In this document: one piece after another, positions 55,631 through 64,000 of the stretch | How the letters are laid out: each line of letters starts with the position of its first letter | Position numbering within the stretch: position 1 is the stretch's first letter | Assembly (NCBI GenBank): GCA_001972305.1 | Contig: BDDD01001461.1 | Location: 186,001-250,000 of the forward strand | DNA length: 64,000 nt | Reading direction: 5' to 3' | From: Cephalotus follicularis | Lineage: Eukaryota > Streptophyta > Magnoliopsida > Oxalidales > Cephalotaceae | Notes under the pieces: model-generated | What the model was told of the DNA's origin: nothing | The model's database searches: none | What the model saw: the letters and a program-made list of their open reading frames with translations, nothing else | Position numbers and translations under genes: made by a program

Positions 55631-57080
55631 ATGGAAGGACGACGAAGTAGAAGCGTACGAGGAGAGAGGTATGGGTCGTCAATTAGGCGTACCCGTTCAA
55701 TTAGAGGTGCCGAAGAACAAGGAGAATTTAATGCACCTTAAGAAGTAGAACCTGTTGCTCCTTCCAGAGAGGAACGAAGAGGATTCATGAGGAGAATGCG
55801 CGCTATGATAAACCAAATGCATGAATTTCTCCAAGGACAACTGGATAAAGATGAACAACCACCTGCTGCTGTACCAGCTATACGTGCAGTAGAGGCTTCC
55901 GAACAGACATCAGCCGCTTGACCAGCTAGGCGAGCTGTAGCTGCAAGGAGATCTGTCGACCAACCTTCACGTCGAGAAAACCCTTTGATCAGATTTCTGA
56001 AGTTAAACCCTCCAGCCTTCACGGGAGATCCTGATGGTATATCGGCGGAGAGGTGGTTAATGCAAATGGATAGGATCTTTCGAGTCATGGATTGTTCTGA
56101 CTCTTAGAAGGTTGTGTTTGCGACGTACATGTTGCAAGGAGAAGTTGAACACTGGTGGAAGATGATTGAATCCAAGTGGTAGATATCTGGAACGGCCTAT
56201 TCTTGGGACACTTTTAAATCAGAGTTCAATGACCGATTCTATCCCGAGGTAGAAATTGATAAGAGAGAAGCTGAGTTCTTGGGACTGACACAAGGAGATA
56301 TGACTGTGGCCCAGTACGAGGCCAAATTCATCGAGTTATCAAGGATAGCTCTATATCTGGTAAATACTGAGTCGCGAAAGGCTAAGAAGTTTTTTACAGG
56401 ACTTCGACCTGACATTCAAGAAAAGTTAGTGCCCCTACATATATGATCCTTCTTTGAGTTATCTAATAGGGCACGAGAAGTGGAGGCCTTGACTCAGCGG
56501 TTCCAGAGTTTAGAGATCCAGATAGGCCAACGAAGACTTGCCCCTCCTGGTGATCAGTCAGGAAGGAGTTCTGGTAGTACCAATAAATCCCGAAGGTCGG
56601 GATATCACAGCAGTCCAAGGCAGGGAGAATCTCCCCGCAGTATTGGTAGCCCCGAAGGACCTTCGAGGTTGGGAAGACAATCTCATGGTTCTCAATATAG
56701 AAGACCCGGTCGTCATGCACGACGGAGGCGACAACGAAGGACAACTTTGCAAGGAGGTTCCTCTAGACCTGTTGATGATGAACAACTGTCTGTTGAACCC
56801 TGCATGCATTGTGATCGTACCAACCATGCTTCTGAGGATTGCTGGTGGAAAGATGGTAGGTGTTGGACTTGTGGAGCTTCGGATCATATATCTACTCAGT
56901 GTCCACAAAATCAGTTCAACCCAGGAAGTCAAATAGGACAAAGTTCGAATCGACCTCAGGGAAGTTTCCAGCAGGGCCGCCTAGCACTAGTTCCCGTGGA
57001 GATCGTGGCAAACAGCCGATGGGATCTGCACCTACGATACAAGGCAGAGTTTATGCTGCGGATCGACGAGCTGCAGCTGG
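55631..57080 (+). pseudogene. gag: Element D gag (dead)
   Basis: ATG 55631 (MEGRRSRSVRGERYG) is the start that explains the B remnant. The capsid motif NPPAFTGDPDGISAERWLMQ and two CCHC knuckles (CMHCDRTNHASEDC, CWTCGASDHISTQC) are present. Stops are at 55739 (TAA), 55919 (TGA), 56105 (TAG), 56179 (TAG) and about 56443 (TGA, shared with B). One base is lost near 56980 relative to B, shifting the frame. Confidence 0.92.
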
Positions 57081-57640
57081 ATCACCCTCAGTGATTGGAG
57101 GTATGGTTTATGTATCTCAAATTTTGGCATAGACTTTGATTGATCCATGCTTGTCCCATTCATATGTTGCTTATCATTTTATAAATAGTATGAAGGTGGA
57201 GCCCGAGCCTTTACCTTTTATGATAGAGGTCATCACACCAGTAGGAGAGCCGGTTACCTCCCGATGGGTGTGTAGATCTTATGCCATAGAAATTTATGGA
57301 CATATCATTCCTGCAGACCTTATAGTACTGTCGATGGACGAACTTGATTTAATTCTCCGTATGGATTGGATGTCAATATATAATGCATATGTGGATTGTA
57401 ATAGGAAGGTTGTAACCTTCCATTTGCCAGGACAATCTCCGTTCCAGTTTAACGAGACATTAGAGCATCAGCCGGTTTCTATGATATCTATTATCCAGGC
57501 TGATAGACTCTTGAGACATGGTTGTACTGCTTTTCTGGCACATGTTACGGATGACAGCAAATGGATGCCAAAGTTGGAGGATGTTCCTGTGGTTTGTGAA
57601 TACTCAGATGTGTTTTCGGAAGAGCTGACGTCCTTACCTC
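57081..57640 (+). pseudogene. pol: Element D aspartic protease (active-site changed)
   Basis: The catalytic triplet reads DPC (IDPCLSHSYVAYHF, about 57139) where B and E have DPG, and a TAG precedes it at 57130. The second half, LILRMDWMSIYNAYVDCN, is at about 57352-57402. Confidence 0.87.
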
Positions 57641-58480
57641 CTGAGAGAGATGTGGAGTTTGCTATAGATCTTTTGCCAGGAACAGCTCCAATATCAATAG
57701 CTCCTTACTGAATGGCCCCTCCTGAGTTAAAGGAATTGAAAGTACAACTATAGGAGTTATTGGATAAAGGTTTTATCAGACCCAGTGTATCCCTGTGGGG
57801 AGCACCAGTCTTGTTCATGAAAAAGAAGGATGGATCCCTGAGAATGTGTATCGATTATCGGCAGTTGAACAAAGTGACAGTCAAGAACAAGTATCCACTA
57901 CCGCACATCGATGATCTGTTTGATCAGCTGAAGGGATATGTAGTGTTTTCTAAGTTGGATCTGAGATCAGGATATCACCAGCTCCGAGTTAGAGCAGAAG
58001 ATATCCCGAAGACTGCTTTTAGATCACGATATGGACACTACGAATTCGTAGTGATGCCGTTCGGGGTGACCAATGCCCCTGCAGCATTTATGAGCTTGAT
58101 GAACAAGATATTCAGTCCATATCTTGATCAGTTTATAGTGGTGTTCATCAATGACATCTTGATATACTCAAAGTCCATGGAAGAATATGGTGAACACCTG
58201 CACTTGGCATTACAGACTCTCAAAGATCATCAGTTGTATGCCAAGTTTAGCAAGTGTGAGTTTTGGTTGTCAGAGGTAACATTCCTTGGCCATGTTATAT
58301 CCAGCACAGGATTGTCGATAGATCCTACAAAGATTGAAGCAGTGAAGAGCTGGAAATGACCAACGAATGCGACGGAAGTCTGAACCATTCTTGGTTTGGC
58401 AGGATACTATCATCGGTTTGTAGAAGGCTTTTCAAAGATAGCTACACCTCTGACAAGATTGACGCAGAAGAACGTATCTT
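57641..58480 (+). pseudogene. pol: Element D reverse transcriptase (catalytic Asp to Asn)
   Basis: Frame 57760-58359 holds [34 protein letters not shown] and [14 protein letters not shown]. The catalytic FIDD reads FINDILIY; codon 58150-58152 is AAT where B has GAT. Stops are at 57709, 57751, 58358 and 58381. Confidence 0.93.
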
Positions 58481-58925
58481 TTGTGTGAGATGATGCTTGT
58501 GAATGAAGTTTTCAGAAGTTAAAGCATCGCTTGACAACTGCGCCAGTTCTAGCCTTATCAGAAGGCAACGAAGGCTTTGTGGTATACAGTGACGCATCAG
58601 GCAATGGCCTGGGATGTGTCCTTATGCAGAATGGAAGAGTGATCGCATACACCTCAAGGAATTTAAAGCCCCATGAAGAAAACTATCCCACTCATGATAT
58701 TTAGTTAACAGCGATAGTGTTCGCTCTGCGTAAATGGAGGCATTATCTATACGGTACCAAGTTCGAGGTGTATACCGATCACAAAAGCCTAAAGTACCTG
58801 TTTTCACAGAAGGACCTGAATATGAGACAACGCAGATGGATGGAGTTGCTTAATGACTATAACTGCAAAATACAATACCATCCAGGCAAAGCTAATGTTG
58901 TTGCAGATGCCCTTAGTCGTCGATT
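58481..58925 (+). pseudogene. pol: Element D RNase H (dead)
   Basis: [42 protein letters not shown] and [12 protein letters not shown] are readable. Stops are at about 58487, 58505 and 58702. Confidence 0.9.
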
Positions 58926-60396
58926 AGCTTGCCTAACCATTGCTCATATTCAGACACGTCCATGGCTAATGGACCGAATCCGTGAAGCTCAGAGCAACGA
59001 TGGATATTTGCTTAAAATAGCTTTGAGCGACAATGGAGGTTTGAAACCGGATTTCTCTGTACAAGGTGATGGATTAATCCAATATCATGGCTGAATATGT
59101 GTTCCTAATAACAAAGAGCTGAAGGATGAACTGTTGTCATAAGCACATCGCTCTAGTTTCTCCGTGCATCCTGGAAGTACCAAGATGTACCAGGATCTAA
59201 AGCTGGACTATTGGTGGAACAACATGAAGAGAGAGATAGCAGAGTATGTTTCTTCCTATTTGACATGCCAACAGGTTAAAGCCGAACACCAAAGGCCAGC
59301 AGGATTGTTACAGTTGTTGCCTGTAGCACAATGGAAATGGGAACACATAACGATGGATTTCGTGACAGGACTGCCCAGAACAAGGAACGGCCGTGATGCT
59401 ATATGGGTAATCGTCGATCGCTTCACCAAGTCTGCACACTTTCTCGCGATCAAGATGAACTTTTCTCTGACATGGCTCGCCAATATGTATATTGCTGAAA
59501 TTGTAAGACTCCATGGAGTACTAATCAGTGCGGTGTCTGACAGAGACCCCCGTTTTACATCGCGGTTTTAGAGAAAACTACAAGAAGCATTTGGTACTCA
59601 GCTGAATTTTAGCACAGCTTTTCATCCCCAGACTGATGGACAATCTGAGAGGAACATTCAGACTCTGGAAGACATACTCCGAGCTTGTATTTTGGATTGG
59701 GGAGGTAGCTGGGAGGACCATCTACCGTTAGTACAGTTCTCGTACAACAACGGTTTTCATGCCAGCATTGGTATGGCACCGTTCGAGGCTCTCTATGGAA
59801 GAAAATGCAGAACCCCGATCTGTTGGTTCAAAGTGGGAGAACAAAGTCTTATGGGACCCAGGATGGTGCAAGACACAGTTGAGAAGGCAAAGGTTATCCG
59901 GGAAAGACTCCGTACAGCACAAAGTAGACAGAAAAGCTATGCAGACCAACGCAGGCGAGAGTTGGAGTTCGCTGTGGGCGATCATGTATTCCTTAAAGTC
60001 TCCCCGACTAAAGGAATTATGAGGTTCGGCAAAAAAGGAAAGTTGAACCCTCGGTTTATAGGACCTTTCGAGATACTTGATAGGGTAGGCGTTGTTGCTT
60101 ATCGACTTGCCTTACCACCCAGCCTGGAGGATGTACATAATGTGTTCCATGTTTCAATGCTGCCGAAGTACCATCCCGACCCTTCTCACATTTTACAATT
60201 GGAGCCACTTGAGTTGAGAACGGATTTGAGTTTCGAGGAGATACCTATCCGGATTCTCGACCGACGAATTAAACAGTTGAGGAGCAAGACCATTCCGTTA
60301 GTGAAGGTATTATGGCAATACCACGGAGGGGAAGAAGCTACGTGGGAAAGAGAAGATGATATGCAAACTAAATACCCCCAGTTGTTTTCATCCTAG
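58926..60396 (+). pseudogene. pol: Element D integrase and chromodomain (dead)
   Basis: Zinc region [10 protein letters not shown] to SYLTCQQVK, where the first cysteine of the CLTC motif is Y. Core residues are in [10 protein letters not shown] and [11 protein letters not shown]; the third catalytic acid reads Q ([10 protein letters not shown]) where B and E have E. Stops are at 59092, 59141 and 59569. The open frame 59692-60396 has the GPF module ([13 protein letters not shown]) and chromodomain ([20 protein letters not shown]). Confidence 0.92.
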
Positions 60397-60433
60397 GAAA
60401 TCTCGGGACGAGATTTCTCTAAGGAGGGGAGGA
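60397..60433 (+). other. Element D stem-loop and polypurine tract
   Basis: GAAATCTCG (60397-60405) and CGAGATTTC (60409-60417) form a perfect 9-bp stem directly after the pol stop. AAGGAGGGGAGGA (60421-60433) abuts the LTR. Confidence 0.9.
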
Positions 60434-62951
60434 TGTAAGAGCCCTAAATATTATAGCATATTATTAATGGGCTTTGTAATTATTTTCCCACCTTTTGGGT
60501 TGGACCAAAATTTATGATGTATTTAATTGGGCCTTAATAGAAAATAAATTATGATTTCGGGCTTAAGAAACTGTTTTACTCTCTTTGGGCCGAATTAAAT
60601 AGGGTATATAACAACTGGGCTTAAAAATGTCAAGAAGAGAAGACCCATTTGTGGAAGTCGGCCCAAACCCAACAGAACAGCCTGCATCCGTTGATATCTC
60701 TTGAAAATTCTGGAGGCTTCTTTTGGTGGGTATATATGGTGGAAAGTGATCATGAGATATGCTTTTGGCATTTCTCACATACGCTGGTTCCAGAGAAATC
60801 GGGAGAAGAGAGAGTGGGAGAAGGAGACAAAGTGGGTGCTGTTCATAGAGCCCCCTTGTCCCCTGCACTCCAATAGTATAAATACCATTCCCTGGAGCAA
60901 GGCTTAGTGCAAGGAAGAAGAATTGACAAGGTTAAAATTGTGTGGTGGACCTCAGCCGGGAAGGAAATCCAAAAATTAAAACGAAGGAAGCTAATCTCCG
61001 TTTTCAACCTTACTCCAGGTAGGTTGCTCCATGTCCGAGTGCCTACCAGCTTATGTATGATTGATGTGTGTTATTTTATTGCTTGCCTGTTTGTGTGTTA
61101 TGGTTTATTGTGTGAATTACTTTGTACTACTGCTAGCATAGAGAGTATACAGAAAGGTGAAATATGAGAGATGGCCCCTAATATAATACACTATACGTCC
61201 ATATACGTAGCAGTGGTGCATCTTGCATGTGCGCCTCTTATGCTGAGTGTAGTAACATGCACCAGAGCCTATTTTATCATGCACCTCATCATACGTCTCA
61301 AATCGCTCCCTTATGCGTGCATCCTGCACGTATTGCCGAGCATGCAAGGAGACACACTCGAGCTCTCCAACATGCTTCCCGAGCATGTATGGCGCTGACC
61401 CCTGTCTCACACGTATGTTGGGCTCCTCAACGTGGTGCATGTCGAGCTCTCCATAGTAGGAGCAGGTCGTGCTGAACTCGCCGATCACTGCATCAAGCAC
61501 TCGATTGTCATACGCCCGAGCTCCACAATCATGCTGAGGTGCCGGGCTGAGCTGCCATGCTGAGGTGCCCAGCTTTCCTGCCATGCCCGAGCTGCCATGG
61601 TGCCGACCTCCCATGCCCGAGCTGCCATGGTGCCAGGTACCAAGGTGCCTTTGTTAAACTCCAGGGAGTCACATGCCGGAGCGCCAAGGCCAGAGGAGCT
61701 ACGAGCCGAGAACCCATGCTTTCTGAGCATGCCATACGACATCGCCGAGCCCTCATCTGCCTTCACCTTAGCATGTGGCGGCGATGAGCTCTTACCCTAC
61801 CAGGCAGTCCTTGTGTGCGCCATGGTTGAGCGTAAATCCATAGCGCACGTTGTCCCCTTCCATACACTCCCAGCATGCGCCATGAGGAGTGGACAACTGA
61901 ATGTGAGCGTGCACACGTCCCCTGCATGGTGAATGTCCCAACAGTACTTGTAAGTGTCCTCTAGCATGAGTTATAAATGTCTATCTGCATGCGCCATGCA
62001 TGCTTTGACGTGAACCTTGTGCACGGGAAGTGCCATGTACAATGGTGAGCCCAGGTCTGGCTTAAGAAATGGCTTAAGGAAGCCAAAAGAAAGAAAAAGG
62101 GAATAATTAAGGGAAGGAAATATAATTAGAAAATGGAATGAAAAAGGAAAAGAATTAGATAGATGGTCCAAGCAGGTAGCCCAACAAGAGAGAATTTCGC
62201 CGAGCAGGTGAACCCAAGGGTGAACTCCGCGAGGCAGGTGATCTCGAGCGAATCCGCTAATAGTGAACCTAAAGGTGAATTCCGCCAAAGCTGGTGATCC
62301 AAAGGGTGAACCGCAGAGGTGAGCGAAGGGCGAATTCCGCTCAGTAGGTGAACCGGGAGGAGAATTCCGCGGGCTGGTGAGCCTAAAGGTGAACCATGAC
62401 ACTGACCAGACCATAGGATGATCGAACTAGACTCCTCTGTATGTAATAGTTTGAGTAGAGCGGTCCGAAGACAAAGAATGGTGATGATTATTCTATGGAT
62501 TGTGGGCTGTTTATATGGTATTTACGATTATCATATTTATTTCTTCTCTGCTTGTATTGTTTGTTCCTCTGGTATGTGCCCGAATATGTGGTGACCTACA
62601 TAACCCTCAGGGTTGCTGACCTATTCCTTTGAATGGGCTAGGTACAGGAACAGGTAGTGGAGGCACATCGCAGCAGCGACAAGGATAAAGAGTACAGTAA
62701 GTTTCTCCTCCTCAACAGTATGCTTTCATGGACAAAGTTGCAGGAAATAAAATATGTATTTATTTTATTCTGGTTTAGAGCAGTGTAAATTATATGATTC
62801 AAACTGGGTATGTATATCCACACATTAAATAAAGAATTATGGTTATGATTTATTTTAAGTCTTAAAATTTTTTATGCTTAATTATGATGACGATTATACG
62901 GATTGCCACGTGTCGAGTCATGGGGCCCATCCCACGGTTTGGGGCGTGACA
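60434..62951 (+). repeat. Element D 3' LTR (2.52 kb)
   Basis: TGTAAGAGCCC to GGGGCGTGACA. It carries the TATA inverted repeat (60872-60889), donor-like CAG|GTAGGT (61018/61019), shortened GAGCTGCCATG repeats and the 29-bp-type array (62175-62396). Confidence 0.94.
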
Positions 62952-63311
62952 TCTATCCCCGGTCACAGCCATGCATGAGTAGTAGTCATCCTCGGTCGCG
63001 TGGCTCCTCGACACAGGCACCCTTGGCGCAGTCATCCCTGGCACATGCACGACAGGGTGCTTCCTCGGCGCATGGGTGCTCGGCACATGGCCACCTCAGG
63101 CGCCTAGCCATCTCGGCCCTTTAGCATGCACAAGACGTATGCAGGGGGTATACGGTGAGGATTCTGACGCCGTTGCATGCTCTGGAAGCATGCTAAACAA
63201 TGCTCATGGCAGAGGAAGGTGAGTTTACAAGGACAGTGCCATACGACAGAGGAAAGTGCTTCGGCACTGTGGACGACAGAGGAGAGTGCTTCGGCACTGT
63301 GGCATGCTCGG
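62952..63311 (-). repeat. Element C 5' LTR, portion after element D
   Basis: Continues the sequence cut at 52950 (GCATCCCCGG...TATCCCCGGTCAC). It matches the reverse complement of about 44668-44985. It ends at 63311, where LTR G begins. A 30-bp tandem duplication lies at 63243-63302. Confidence 0.85.
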
Positions 63312-63624
63312 TGTAACTCCCCGAATTTCATAAATAATTATTATGAAATTGGTGCGTGTACGATCGTAATAAAATCGATAGAGCCCAGAGTAATAAAAAG
63401 GCACTAAGCATTTAAGTCGTAATCGTGTTAGCTAAGACGGCTAATAAAATCTATTTTTAATGTGTGACAATAAAGCCCAAATGTTCGCAATATTATTGCG
63501 ATTATTTTTGTGGTCGTTTGGATAATTTATGTCGCGATTTGCGGAAAAATCGGGACTCGTACCTTAGTATTTTACCAGAAATACTAAGGAGGAAGCAAAG
63601 AATAAAGGGAGGGAGAGACCACAC

Positions 63625-63679
63625 ACGGGCGCATCACGCGCCCGTGCAAGAAAAGAACGCAGGCGCTCTGTGCGCCTGC
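63625..63679. repeat. Two successive GC-rich stem-loops in LTR G
   Basis: ACGGGCGC-ATCAC-GCGCCCGT (63625-63645) and GCAGGCGC-TCTGT-GCGCCTGC (63659-63679). Both have 8-bp perfect arms and 5-base loops, with starts 34 bp apart. Confidence 0.93.
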
Positions 63680-63988
63680 AGGGAGAGATGGCGAGAGAGT
63701 GTGGGAGAGAGATCGGCAGAGAGAACGGGAGAGGGCGCCGGGGGCAGCTACCGGACCGGGAGAGCACGCCGGTCAACCCAGGGCCTCCAACCGACGGTAA
63801 CCTCCACCCCCTTCTTCTCTTTTTCTTCTTTTTTCTTCTCCTTGTCCCCACTGTCGCGCCTCTTTCCCTGCGTTTCCCGGCGCCGTTAGCGTCGCGGGAG
63901 GGGTGGGTTATGGTGCAGGAGGTCCGCTCTTCCCATTTCCACCACCGGTGAGGCATGATTTGGCCGGAATCGGCCGGAATGGCTTGAC

Positions 63989-64000
63989 TGAGTCGACTCA
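63989..64000. repeat. TGAGTCGACTCA palindrome at window end
   Basis: A perfect 12-bp palindrome with GTCGAC core, preceded by GGCTTGAC. The X2 LTR has AGCTTGACTGAGTTGACTCA at about 43367-43385. Confidence 0.9.

Larger units (their letters stand above)
52951..62951 (+). mobile_element. Element D: Ty3/gypsy chromovirus (Tekay-like) nested in the C 5' LTR
   Basis: LTRs 52951-55519 and 60434-62951, degenerate primer-binding site, gag-pol, stem-loop and polypurine tract, all on +. The flanks TATAT (52946-52950) and TCTAT (62952-62956) agree at four of five bases, and the other C LTR has CCTAT at the empty site. It is a close relative of B. It has one frameshift and about 16 nonsense codons. Confidence 0.94.
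43552..64000 (-). mobile_element. Element C: old Ty3/gypsy element, 5' LTR split by D and G, continuing past the window
   Basis: - strand element with 3' LTR 43552-46705, polypurine tract at 46706, heavily decayed pol, primer-binding site 50790-50801, and a 5' LTR starting at 50806. That LTR is cut by element D (52951-62951), continues at 62952-63311, and is cut again by LTR G. The first 1 kb of both LTRs align in the same orientation, confirming the pairing. Confidence 0.85.
63312..64000 (+). repeat. LTR G, 5' part (cut by window end)
   Basis: TGTAACTCCCCGAATTTC at the junction with the C LTR is a typical LTR start. Downstream are two gapped GC-rich inverted repeats (63625-63679), a CT-rich leader-like stretch (63795-63845) and, at the very end, TGAGTCGACTCA. 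Orientation and coding content are unknown. Confidence 0.65.

Noticed and set aside
63464-63956. Overlapping open frames on both strands near the window end
   Set aside because: High GC and purine/pyrimidine runs in an LTR leader region keep frames open. No domain is recognised.

Overview
The window is plant nuclear DNA, almost certainly from an angiosperm. It consists of nested LTR retrotransposons; I found no intact host gene, tRNA, rRNA or CRISPR. Evidence for a plant: primer-binding sites complementary to plant initiator-Met tRNA (TGGTATCAGAGC and one-base variants), Ty3/gypsy polyproteins ending in a chromodomain (chromovirus type, Tekay/Del-like, with LTRs of 2.4-3.2 kb), and a decayed Ty1/copia element. 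The species cannot be named from this sequence.

Layout. Bases 1-382 are the end of an LTR (X1). Bases 383-1102 and 12010-14890 are one decayed Ty1/copia element on +. It is split by solo LTR F (1103-1323 plus 9314-12004, target duplication AGGCG), which is itself split by Ty3 element A on - (1324-9308, duplication TAAAG). Element B on + (14891-34870) has its 3' LTR split by element E on - (23328-33165, duplication CGACA). From 34871 to 41389 lie undated LTR-like and AT-rich remnants, including a second copy of the copia 3' repeat (37436-38265). Bases 41390-43551 are part of another LTR (X2). Element C on - starts at 43552; its 5' LTR begins at 50806 and is split by element D on + (52951-62951) and then by LTR G (63312 to the window end).

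Insertion order follows from the nesting: copia, then F, then A; B before E; X2 before C before D and G. E looks youngest (two LTRs differing at about 11 sites in 2.4 kb by eye count); copia and C look oldest. All polyproteins carry nonsense or frameshift lesions, many being C-to-T type changes at CGA, CAG and TGG codons, as expected of methylated, silenced DNA. E already lacks part of integrase and probably moved with proteins supplied in trans.

The most interesting signals are in the LTRs. (1) At least five LTR types carry short palindromes around a TCGA core, with family-specific arms, repeatedly spaced 19-22 bp (most often 20). (2) A, B, D, E and F LTRs each hold a plausible 5' splice site followed 1.6-1.9 kb later by a branch-point-like CTRAC and an AG acceptor, suggesting a leader intron within the LTR; C and X1 show the acceptor side. 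(3) All five Ty3 elements have a stem-loop just before the polypurine tract whose arms differ between families but still pair. These are read by eye and need computation and transcript data.
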